From NCBI RefSeq assembly GCF_004337985.1, contig NC_043740.1, positions 3,905,030 to 3,969,029 of the forward strand: 64,000 bases of DNA. Reading direction: 5' to 3'. Both the position numbers and the translations under genes were made by a program. The first letter of the stretch is position 1. Every line of letters starts with the position of its first letter. Below the pieces are notes generated by a model, which worked only from the letters and a program-made list of their open reading frames with translations, was not told the DNA's origin and searched no databases. Below are positions 44,970-56,115 of the stretch, one piece after another. The stretch is from Pyricularia pennisetigena (Eukaryota; Ascomycota; Sordariomycetes; Magnaporthales; Pyriculariaceae).

Positions 44970-47216
44970 CTACTCTCCTACTTCCCTATCACAACCCCAT
45001 TTGACAAACCTCACAGCCGGCCAATCAAGTGTTGCCTTTCGTATCCTACTACCCCAGAAATACAATGGGATCCATCCAAGAATGACGAACGCCGCGATTC
45101 CTGCCATGGATCCGTAGGCATCCATGAAACCTGAGTCATCGACCCAGGGGTTCGTATAGAACGACAGGAGAAAGCCAAAGATTGCTTGTGATGTTATGTT
45201 AGCATTAGATTAGAGACCAATTTTGGTTTCAGGAACTATAAACAATAGTGTAGCTCTTACACTTGAAGCCCATAACCGCTAGAGTAATCTCGCCAGCCAC
45301 GGGGCGATAGGCGTCGATGACGTAGACGAGGCAGACATTTGTAGCCGACGTAATGGAGAAGTTTACTTGGAGGTCACTTCCGTTAGTATAATCGTGAAGG
45401 ACGGGGATGGTTAAGGAAAGAGGCGGCAAAGGATTGAAAGCATACATAGACCAAGTCCGATAGTGGGGCACATCCAATGCAGCCTCTGCTCTATACCGAC
45501 TCCGAAGAGTATCAGAGCCAGTGGCGTGGTTATCAGGGGTGGTATCATGGCGGGCAGACGCATCTCGGGCTCTCGAACGCCACCGTTGCGTCTGGTGAGC
45601 ACGTCCGCAACCCAATCGCTCAGATGACCGCCGGCGAAGATGCCAATGAGCGCGCCGATGACACCCGATATGAAGCATAGTCCAGCCTGGTATGATTCAA
45701 AATCATATGTGCCCTCAAAGGCCACATCCACATTTGACGTTACCGCGACAAGAAAGCTGTCACGAGACAGCAATGCTCGTTAGTCGCCTGCAACACACGC
45801 TATATGTAAAACGGAAAAGATGGTAGAGATGTCGTACCCTATAGTGACGGCCTCCACCAGGGCTGCCCATAAAATTGGCGGAAGGAGGATCAAGCCGAAG
45901 GGCCGCACTGCGATTTTCCAGAGGCTCTCGCGCGTGTGCACGCCTGTAAATATCTTGAGAGACTGAGCATATCCTCGTTTGTGCAATACAGACATCGGTT
46001 GCTCGCCGTGGGGCTCTTGTTCAGTGTCGCTCGTGGCTGGTTGCCGAGCCACGTTTTGAAGGGCACATCCAGCTTCAGATTTACCCACATAGGCGTCTCT
46101 AGCCGTCTCGGGAAAGACAAGAACAGCTAAAAGCAGAATCACGCTTATCAACACGGCAGCAACGGAGTAGATTGTTCTCCAATCATGGTCAATGGTGATG
46201 AGACTAAACTCGGTCAGCAAACCGGTAAATTACGCCAAGTCTTGGATGCCAGCCCTGCTCACCCCGATATTATTATTCCAAAGGCAACACCGACACTCAG
46301 GAAAGCCGTGTATAGAGCCATTATGGTGCCGCGTTCATGGAGAAAGAAGATATCGGCGATGCTGATGGGTGCTGAAAGGAGGTCAGTCCGGAAGGTCTGG
46401 GACCCAAGAAAAGGTTCAAGAGCACAGGCGACAAAGAAGACGAAGCGAATATATGAAAAAGTTTACCGATAGTTTCTGCCGCTCCCGCTCCAACTCCCAT
46501 GAGGATGCGTCCTGCCAAGAAGCCATTGTATGACTGCTCAAACACCAACCAGACTGCACAAGCGAGGTAGATGGCATAGCTCAAGATATATACTGGGCGA
46601 CGACCATATTTATTGGCAAGGGGAACCCACAAAAAGTTCGAGATGCCCTGAAGGAGAGAAGTTGTGGTAAAGTAATAAGAGACAGCGGCAACGGCGTTGT
46701 CAAACGCATCTGGATTATCCGGGTCAGCCGCATCAGGGAAGAAGTCCATTGCGGTATCTATCAAGGCGATTGTAGGGCCAGCGGCAAGCTGCAGGTTCTT
46801 GGTTAGTGCCCCTTTTGGGCAAGAGCAGCCAGGGTGTGGCGATGACTGGGCGGGGACTCACAAAGTTGCACATGAGCATTGCGCAGCAGATAAGGGCAGC
46901 CACGACATTTTTGTACCATTGAGGCCTATGATTGTGCTTGGTCAGCTAGATTTAATGATATATAGAGAGGAAAAGATAGCAAAGAAACAATCAAGAAATG
47001 AGGACCATACCAGTTCAAGGGGTCATTGGGGTCGTCCGATGGCGTGGGCACGAGGATGATCTCCCCGGTGTGATCGTTGCGTAACTGAACGGTGCCGAGA
47101 GAACCACTCCCAATTCCATCGTGTAGAGCAGCAGTGCCCTTGTTCCGATCTTGTGGTGCATATGGGGGCGTCTCTGTCGGCGTTTGACACTCGCGGAGCA
47201 ATTTTCTAGCACTCAT
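44970..47216 (-). CDS. MFS transporter (12-helix, DHA1-like)
   Basis: Eight exons, 47216-47011, 46925-46862, 46788-46467, 46371-46263, 46203-45838, 45756-45446, 45365-45261 and 45184-44970, give 565 residues; all phases close. The hydrophilic N-terminus ends in DPNDPLNWPQWYK, the usual entry to helix 1 in this fungal group. The MFS loop 2-3 signature appears as PLANKYGRRPVYI, followed by GRILMGVGAGAAE. A central cytosolic loop of about 65 residues separates the halves, and a conserved DAYRPVAGEI lies in the second half. Such carriers move small organic molecules or ions by proton coupling at the plasma membrane. The substrate is unknown. Exons 6-8 use the least certain junctions. The gene is divergent from the transcription factor to its right. 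Confidence 0.87.
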
Positions 47217-50200
47217 TTTTCGCCAATTCGAATTTTAAGTTTTTTTTTTTTTTTTTTTTTTTTTTTCTCTCTCCCTCTCTCCCTCTCTAAATGGCCGAGG
47301 TCACGATAGAGACAGGCTCGCAGGTGGCTATGCTTTCATGCGTTGTTGGCCAGTCACAAGCACGAATGTGGAAAACGGAAGGAACTCCAGCCATCACTTT
47401 CAGTTGCACTGAAAAACACAGCCAAAAGACGAAAGCTCCCGTCAATGACTAATGCCAGTGACTTTGGTAAATATAGCCTGCAACACTTTCTGAAAAGCTA
47501 AGAACTCGCTCAGAATACTATACCATACTACTAGTAGTACTGTTAATGTTTATGTGGATATGGGCACAAGGCGCTGCACGACCCAAGCTGCTCTACGGAA
47601 ATAAAAATCTTGGCAAAAAGCTTAGCACCCAATCACCCACACAGCAGCGGCAACAGAGCGCCAAGTCTCAGCCCTAGATTAACCGTGGATCGCTAAATAG
47701 ACAAAAGTACCGACCGCAGCACATTACTTACATAAGGAGGGCCCAAGGAATGAGGTTTTGGTGAGGATTTCTTGTTCGCGTTATTGTTTGGGGTGCACAA
47801 GCAAACATTGGCGGGTGTGCTAATACGAGTAGCCTACGAAGATGATTACGACGACGGATCCACCGGATAATGTTGATTTGCTATTACTACTTCTGCCTAG
47901 ATCTCTACCACAGTAGCTAGTGGAAGGAAATGGGAAGAAATAATTAAATAAATAAATTAAGGAATTAATCAACGAATAAGCATGGAGCGAGAAGCTGGGG
48001 GCCGACTGACAGTGGAGGTTGCTACTGTGGCGGTGCCCTCCAACCGGCTATCGATGCCTGCTTGATTGCGTGTATATCCAATCTGCATGTACCGGTAGGT
48101 GGTATTGGATTGGAGGCTCTAACCTTTGCCAACCGAAACTAGCAAGGCCAGGTTTCTTGAAACGTGGAGTTCCTTCTGCTACTCTCCTCCACTAAGCTAA
48201 TTCTAGTGCAGGGGGAAAGAAAGGTAGGGGAGGTGATGGCATGAGTGACAACACAGAAACGCATCGCCCACTATCAATGACAAGAAGAAGCAAAGAAAAG
48301 AAAAATAGAAAGAGTTCCGATAATCGGAGCTTCAAGTCGCGAGGTCATTACGTAGTGAAGTGCTGCTGGAAACAACATCCTTTGACTTTGACACGCCGCT
48401 TGGCGGGGATGGTCGGTCTACAGGGTTCGGTCTGGTTTGACCTGGTCTCAACGCACCTTGTAGTAGTCTGGAACCAATACCCAGGGTTCGGTGCCTCAGG
48501 TTGCAACAAGAAACAAGGTAGATTGGGCCTTTTATGGTTCCAGACCTTCCTTGACCTGCAAATAAGGTAGTGGAGGTAGGAAATGGCGGCAGGTACTGTA
48601 CTTATTTTTCGTCGGTAGGTACATGAGGGGTCGATCTGTAAACGGCTGCTCGGCACATACGGCCTGCTGAACATTGGAGTACATACATGCATGTTCATCC
48701 AAGGTTCGGAAAGGCTAGCAGCAGCTAAATTAGACACCACGTACCTTTCGCATACCAAGTAAGAAGTTCAAAAATAGTTTGTATATTTTTGTGTCTGCAG
48801 TAATTTAATTGCACATCAAAACGGCAACTACGAGGGTACTCGAGCAAAAGAGGCTTTGCAGTGGATACTTATCCTACTCTGTATGTTCAGGTAGCCACGA
48901 CGGGGAAGAGCAATGAATGACCCGGAAACTATAATTTGTTGCCCGGTAGTATCGTAACATTAAACACACAGCCTGCTTCACACATGACATCTCGACGGAT
49001 CCCAGGAAACGAACTAGTTTGTAGTTCGTGAAGCAATATCAACCTTCGGTGATTTATTGTACTGTACATCATCCATTTGCCAATCAATCAATTCGTCAAT
49101 TCTCCACGCACACCCAGCACCGCCCTGTGACATGGGCACATTGCATACGCGTCAAAAAGAAGGCCCGTGAGACGCCGTTAGCGCCAACGGCTGTTATTGA
49201 GTTTGTCCTAGCGACATCATTCATGCACATTCCGAAAAGAATACATTCGAGCCGGACACCAGCGGGAAACTGCTACCGAGTCAAGTTCTCCAAATCGCGG
49301 GACCCTCTTTTTTCTTTCCCTTTTTCAAGTGGGTATACTTACCCCTTAGGTACCCTCTACTAGCGATCCTAGCTCTGCCGGGACAATCAAGCGGGGCATT
49401 CTCAGGGGGCCCGGCAGCCAGGAACCCACTTGCTTTCTCTACCTTAGGCAGTCGCATCTTCAGCTGATAAAAATCATACCCAATGGAACGGGCATGCATG
49501 CGACAAGGTTATGTGATGTCGAGGAAAATGTCGAGGGCTGCTGCTTAGTGATTATTAGTCAAGGCTCAATGTAGGTTCCTTGGTGTTAGACAACCAGATC
49601 CATGATTGATTGAAATCATCTTTTATTCAAGCTGTAATTGACTACTATTGGTATGGTCCATACATGTACACTACACTGCCAAGTTGTCCTATTGCATCAC
49701 ATTTGGAACCAGGGTTCAAGGAACCAACCAGGCTAGCCTCTCTCTGCATAGATGCGATGGAAATCCACCGCCGGACATCGGCGCTAGCTACTAGTGTATT
49801 GTGGCTTGGCGAGCTTGTCACTTGTACCTACACGCGCGGTGCGCGATCCTTTTTTTTTTTCCGTCTTAAACTACATCTAGGCGCACCCCATAACCCCATA
49901 GCAGCTTAGCAGCTACCATGTTTAACATCACTGGAGGAATCTTCTCGCAGACCCCTCAAGAGTTCTTCCTTGTCTCTGCGAACTTCACACTCACAAGCAT
50001 CATCAGCCGCCCTACTTCGAAGTCAACAACAGGCTTGCTGCTGCACAAGCCGTTGCTCAAAAAGAAAAACATAAATCAACATCTAGATCACAAATCAGAT
50101 CAGATCAGATCAAACCCGCGCAGCCGCAAAACTGGGGATCTGCAGCCAGCGCGGGAGCAGCCGAACGCCTCGAGAAAAGCTTGAACATCTAGATATCTGC

Positions 50201-50382
50201 CTGCCCTTGGCAACTGACAGTTTGGAGGGCACATCTGCTTTTCCATCCATACCACAGTGGCAACCATCTTTACCCGTCCGCACAGATACCGAGGGCACTA
50301 GCCACACAATCTTCAGAGGCGGTGGCCGCATGACTGACTTCTTGCCGTTTTCATCGTCTTCGTATCACTCTCGCCCGCCATC
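47217..50382. promoter_or_regulatory. 3.2 kb divergent spacer, MFS / transcription factor
   Basis: No gene is recognised. A T(26) run plus CT-rich repeat (47239-47287) precedes the MFS start, and a perfect 14-base palindrome TACTACTAGTAGTA lies at 47526-47539. Short ATCAG repeats lie near 50093-50111. Small frames (for example 49918-50184) could be upstream reading frames if the regulator's transcript starts that far left. It probably holds both promoters. Confidence 0.4.
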
Positions 50383-53300
50383 ATGGAGGCCACGACACTC
50401 GCGCAACCAGCAGCAGCGTCTTCTTCTTCTTCTACAACACCACCAACAGGGAGAAAGTCACAACCGCAAAATGGCCAAGCCAACAGCCATGCCACAAGCC
50501 AAAGTTTGTATCAGTGCGCATACTGCCTGCGAAGGTACTCTCGTCCCGAGCATCTCCAGGTAAGCTTTCAGTCCCCGATCTTTTTTCTTGGTCAACAAAG
50601 AGGGACCTCGACGATCCGACCAGACCGCCAACTGACTGGTTGAGGCTTTCCCACACAGAGGCATATAGCCACTCACACCCTCGGGAAGCGTTTTGTCTGT
50701 GACATCTGTGAAAAGGCTTTTGGGCGCGGAGATTTGCTCAAAAGGCATAGACAAAACCACCAAGACGACCCGACGGGGGCTAAGAAGCGGAGAGTGACAT
50801 CGACAGCTGGTCGGGTTACGGCGGCTTGCCAGGCGTGCGCTCGTGCTCGAGTTAAGTGTGACGAGGTCAAGCCGTGTGCTCGATGCAAGAATCGAAACCA
50901 GACATGTGAGTACAGCACATCAGAGGCCAGCTCCGCAGCCGCCATGCACCTCCTACATCTTTCCGCGGCGAGGTCTGGCTCGGGATCGCCGGAGGGACAT
51001 GATCATGCCTCCTCGACCAAGTCAGTCTCGAACTCGCCTTCTCCATTACAAGCACACCAGGTCACCGACCCGGCATCTTTCAGTCAGCAATCGCCCATGT
51101 CTGTTGCCAATGCCTTCCTGCAACCCCAGTTTGCGCTGTCGGCCCAGCCGCCCCTGGACCCACGTCTCGCAGGGATGGACAACGCGAGCGGAAGTGGTGT
51201 CATGGGCAATCCCACGGCTGGCTTTGATGGTATGTCTGGCACACGCGAGGGAGACGTGGTCATGAGCACTAGCTGTGACCGGCAGTACCAAGGTACAGCT
51301 TTTGCTGCGCCTCCATACAGACCAGTCGGCGATGTAGGCACTCCTGATGCTGCGCCCTTTGCATACTTCATGCGAGATGTTCTTTACGATGAACTAGATC
51401 CATCGAGGATGGTAGGCTCTCAGGGGCTATCTGTACTGGACTTTAGTGTCAACTCAAGCTTGGAGTTGAACGACGTGGACTTTGGTTTGTTGGACCTGTG
51501 GAGTGGTCACGCGATGCCTCGGCCAGACTCAACCCAGCAGCCACCAGCAAGCACGACGGCAAAGGCGCCGGTTGATTTGTCCAAGATGAGAAAGCGACTT
51601 GTGAAGTCTTGGAGCAACTCGCCATGGCGTTGGATCCCAAGCACCCATGACTCAGGTTATTGTGAACAGGAGAATCTCACGGTGCCCGAGGCAGACACTT
51701 TACTCACCCAAGTCGACCGGATCATCTCTGACAAGCTGGATCCCTCAATCCGGGACCGCATCCTGGCTTCGGTCTTGAGCGAGTGTCGTGGCAACGATAC
51801 GCTTCGACGTGTGGCATCCTCTTTCCCCTCAACCGAAATCTTGGAGTCTCTCAGCAACATATTCCTGGCATCGCACCTGTCGTCGGTATCTTCCTGGCTG
51901 CACATGCCTACTTTCCAGCTGAACAGTAGTCACCCAGAGCTGATAGCCTGTTTTGCTTCGGCCGGGGCAGCCATATGTCCCGACATGACGCTGAGGCGCT
52001 TTGGTCAGGCTTTGCAGGAAGTCGTGCGTAAGTGGCTCAGTAACCGACATGGTAACACTTCCCCCCGAGACGGATTCAAACTAAAAAATATTGAGTATCT
52101 TGTAGGCTTGACGTTGCCTAGCCGTTTTGAAGAAAGTCATGTTCGCATCAATGATCTCGGGCTCGTGCAGTCTCTGGTTTTGATGCAAGACCTTGGGCTT
52201 TGGAGTGGCAACCGGCGAAAGATGGAGGTATGGTGCACCCCGACGCAGCAATTGAGATTCCATTGCGAAGAGCGACTGGTTGTAGCTGACACGGGGCCTC
52301 CTATGGATTAGATTGCCGAATGCCACCTGAACATTCCAGTAACCATGATACGGTACAGGAACAAGTTCAAGAGGTCATATTACTCCAGGATAGCAGTCAC
52401 GGCTGAGGATCGAGGCGAAGTGCTCGAGCAGAAATGGAAGCATTGGAGGGAGCAAGAATCTTGGAAGAGGTAAGCAGCCATGTCGTCCCACTGCCCTTTG
52501 ATTGGACTTGTTTTGCCGACTAACTGACTGTGAATAGGCTTGTTTTCCACTGCCACCTGAGAGACGCGCAAAAGTCACTGACGACCTTGACACCCCCACA
52601 AATGTCGTATTCTGAGCTTACCCTACCACTGCCGGAAGCTAAACAGCTCTGGTTTGCCTCGACGGCCGTAGAATGGCAGAGACAGTACCTCGCAATGGGC
52701 GAGCCAGGCAACAACGTACTGCCCTCTCTCGTCACTTTGTTTCAAGACATGAGTGTCCTAGGAAGAGACCGGCACCGCCTCGATATACAATACGCCATTG
52801 CCATATATCTGCATGGTGTATGGTCACTGATATGGGAGCTTCGTCAGCTAGCCGCCGTACAGCGCCACAGCATCTTCTCTCGGGGCTCGGCATCAACAGC
52901 CCCGGGCAGCCAGATTGGTGCCCAGGACCCCGCGTCCCTGCTCCTCAAATCCAGACATCACGAGATATGCAAGATGCTGGAAGACTTCTCATCGGCGACA
53001 AGCGACTGGAACAAGCTTTCAGCCCAGGAATCTCTGACACTCAACTTGCTACAGCTGCATCTTCACGTGTCGATGGATGAACTACAAATTTTTTCGGGCC
53101 GGGAGAACGAAGAGCAGGCCCGTCGCGTTTTCATCCACCTGCAAACATGGGCCGAGTCTGAAGAGGCTCGGAGGGCACTTTGGCATGCGGGCCAGGTGTT
53201 GCGGATGGCCAAGCTCTTCCCATCGGGTCATCTGAAAGACTTTTACGCGATTGGTGTGCACCATGCAGCACTCACAATCTGGACTTATGGCATCATCAAG

Positions 53301-53693
53301 AATGCGGCCGGGCCCGGCAACCTGAGCGGCCTCTCCTTAGGCGACCTAGTGTACTTGGATGGGCCACAGACGGCCCAGGTTGCGCAGTTCATCAATTTTG
53401 GCCAGGGTTGTCCCGCCATCAGGGGACCAACCCACAGCGTCGTGGGCAACAGCGGGAACCTGAGACAGGACGATGAGCGGCAGCAACAGCAGCAGAAGTA
53501 CGGCGGCAGCGGCGTGGTGGTGGCTCCTGTCTCTGACTCGCAGGCTTGCATGAACATCGCGCTCGAGATCTTTCACGCCGACAGGTCCGGCAGCGCACAC
53601 GAAGATGAGGAGCAGATGGTTGCTATTAATGAGAACCTGTGCCACCTCCTGGCGCAGCTCCGTTGTGCGGCACGGGCTGTTGCCGAGGTTTGA
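50383..53693 (+). CDS. C2H2 plus Zn2Cys6 fungal transcription factor
   Basis: Four exons, 50383-50559, 50659-52227, 52312-52469 and 52538-53693, give 1019 residues with phases closing. Two C2H2 fingers come first: Cys45, Cys48, His61, His65, and Cys73, Cys76, His89, His93. A Zn2Cys6 cluster follows at Cys116, 119, 126, 132, 135 and 142. The first intron splits finger 1 between its cysteine and histidine pairs. A Ser/Gln-rich linker leads to a helical domain (about 330-750) of the fungal-specific transcription factor type, with LHMPTFQLNSSHPELI and ECHLNIPVTMIRYRNKF. It should be a nuclear DNA-binding regulator. Its targets are unknown; the divergent MFS gene is the nearest candidate. Confidence 0.92.
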
Positions 53694-54251
53694 GGCTTGA
53701 GGCCTTGGGGGGGTAGCACCTCACTCTGTTCCGTGACTACGAGAAAGACCGCTGGCGACGGTTTTGTATATATATGTGTATATAAAATTCCTTTTTCTAT
53801 CTTTTCAGGGCGATGAGATACGGAGTTGGATCTGAAATTTTTCATGTCATATATACCCCTAGATTCTTTTCTTGCTTACCCATATATTTGCTTGTATCTA
53901 TTACTTATCGAGCGCCCGATTGAGACCAGGTATGTTTCTCAAGACCGTTTGATCATTCGAACTTTAGGTGTCACGTTAACATCGCATTTTATGCCACTTG
54001 GCGTTGGCGGTGGTCGACAGTTTGACCAGAACTCGGTTATTAGTGACACGGTAAAAGGAACGTGGTTGCTAGCACACGCAAAAGCTCAAAGTTGATTGGA
54101 CGCTTCCATCCCTGCTGGGTAAGCAACTAACCAAGAGGTCGGGGAGGTGTGCGAATAATAATTGACACCTTTGGGAGTTAGTCCAAAAATCGGTCTGCGA
54201 TGGATACTAATTAGTCCAAGCTATACAAACAAACTGCCAGCAACCATAAAA
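53694..54251. other. Spacer between regulator and hydrolase
   Basis: No gene is seen; it contains a TATATATG-like stretch in the regulator's 3' region and the hydrolase promoter. Confidence 0.5.
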
Positions 54252-55390
54252 ATGGCATCGACAAACAGTGCCCCTAACCTAGTCCTGCCGCCCACACCTC
54301 ACCTCCCACCCCCAACCACGACCGGGTACGTGGACCTACCCACCGGTAACGCCATCTGGTATGCCACATTCGGCCCTAGCCTGGTTGACACCTTGGCAGA
54401 CCAACGAATCCCCATCATATTCCTCCACGGGGCACTTGCCAACTCGGACTGGTGGGGCCACCAGATTGCCTTTCTCCTCCGCCACTACGCCAACCACGGC
54501 GAGGAGGCAACCACGCTCATCACCATCGACCTGCGATTCCTCGGCCGCTCCACCTATGGCCCTTATACCGGCGGCGGCGAAGGAGACGACGACGACGACG
54601 ACGACGACGAGTGCAGCTTCCCCGTAACTTTTGCCCTCAAGACGGCCGACACGGTGGCGGTGCTGGACCACCTCGGTATCCCGTGCGCTGCGGCCGTCGG
54701 CTGGAGCAATGGGGCCACCGTCCTCGTCGACGCGCTGACCAAGCACCCGGCGCGCATAGAGCGCGCCCTGTTGCTCGCGGGCTTCTTTGACGCCGACAAG
54801 TCGCTCTACCATTCTCCGCCGCCGCCGCCGCCCTCGTCGGCCTCGGCGGAGTACGAGCCCCGCACCCTGGCCGAGATGCTCTTGCTGTCCCAGGCGCCCG
54901 ACCTGGTCCCCGCGGTGAGGGACGCCTACGGCGTAGAGTACGCCAGGGAGCCGCACTGGAGCTCCGGGGACTTGGCCAGGATACCGCCGAGGCGCCGCGG
55001 CGGTCGAGACGGTGGTGGCTGTGGTGGTGGCCCTCTGGTGTGGTTCGTTGAGGGTCAGTGGGAGGAGGTGGTCGTCCGCGGCACCGCCGCCGTCATGGCG
55101 GGTTGGGTTCCCGGTAGCGAGGCGGTCGTCTTGCCCGGGGTTAGTCACTATGCGTGAGTCTTTTCGTCAATTTCTTTTTTTATTTTTTTCCCTCTTTCTT
55201 TTTTTCTTGTGATGACCTCTCCCCTTATGTCCCATTGGGGGGAGGGGGGAAGGATGATAGTTATATACGTAGTAACAGTAACAAAAGTAAACCCTCTCAG
55301 CTGACCACTCAAGGGGGGTGCTTTTTTCCCAGACACATACAGGACCCTGAATTATTCAACGCCGAGCTCTTACGCTTCTTGCGAGCCTGA
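54252..55390 (+). CDS. Alpha/beta hydrolase, soluble
   Basis: Two exons, 54252-55153 and 55333-55390, give 319 residues. The exon join reads SHYAHIQDPELFN, the usual histidine-containing end of alpha/beta hydrolases. The oxyanion loop FLHGALANS is near residues 57-65, and the nucleophile elbow is GWSNG with Ser152. The catalytic His is probably His299. The acid is not obvious: the expected strand end reads FVEGQWEE, with Glu rather than the common Asp. A run of eight Asp (GAC repeat at 54585-54608) and a polyproline stretch lie in loops. No signal peptide is seen. An in-frame ATG at 54162 is possible but leads only to a non-conserved extension. The substrate is unknown. Confidence 0.87.
54585..54608 (+). 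repeat. GAC repeat encoding eight Asp
   Basis: A coding trinucleotide repeat in a loop before the nucleophile elbow of the hydrolase. Confidence 0.9.
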
Positions 55391-56115
55391 CCAAAGGAGA
55401 TCCTGCATATGTAAATCATGTTTGCCAATTGAAAGGCCTCATACTAGGGATTGGGGNNNNNNNNNNNNNNNNNNNNNNNNNNNNNNNNNNNNNNNNNNNN
55501 NNNNNNNNNNNNNNNNNNNNNNNNNNNNNNNNNNNNNNNNNNNNNNNNNTCAATCAAGACGGTGGGCTTCTTAAACTTGACGCCGGTATTCTTCCCGCGT
55601 TGTCGTATCATGCTCTGTTCGGGCGAATATATATGTATATAAGGGGTTTTCTCTTGTATACCTGGTATCCGCCATCATGATACACAGCATCATGACGCGA
55701 TAGCTAGGGAAGGAAAGTAACAAAGACATGAGACGGTCCCATCAGGCCCCAAAACAAACAAAACATCAATCCCAATGACGCACAAGACATGAAACAGAGC
55801 TGTTTGGACAAGTCCACGATATATATCATGCCATTTGTTTTCATTCTCTTTTTTCATCCCAGAAAACCGTGCTGCGTTCCCATCATTCCCATAGAACTCC
55901 AAGAATACATGTGGCCATGCGCCAGCTATAATTTGCAAAATCTCGACTACTCCAACCGTGAAAACCACATTCCCGCCATCGAAGGAGCTATGCGAACCAA
56001 CCCACTAAGCGCAGAACCTTACACAGAGACACCGAGGCTCTGGACAGCAAAAAAGGCGGGCCCTAAGAGCAATAATACACACCCATAATTCCTATCCAAT
56101 AAACCCTCAATAGAC
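55391..56115. other. Convergent 3' spacer with gap
   Basis: It lies between the ends of the hydrolase (+) and homeobox (-) genes. No gene is seen; 93 N lie at 55457-55549. Confidence 0.5.
55457..55549. other. Assembly gap (93 N)
   Basis: Unresolved bases in the convergent spacer; no coding frame appears to enter or leave it. Confidence 0.95.

Noticed and set aside
54336..55148. 270-codon frame antisense to the second hydrolase
   Set aside because: It is a codon-bias shadow; its low-complexity valine and arginine runs come from the GAC and other repeats.
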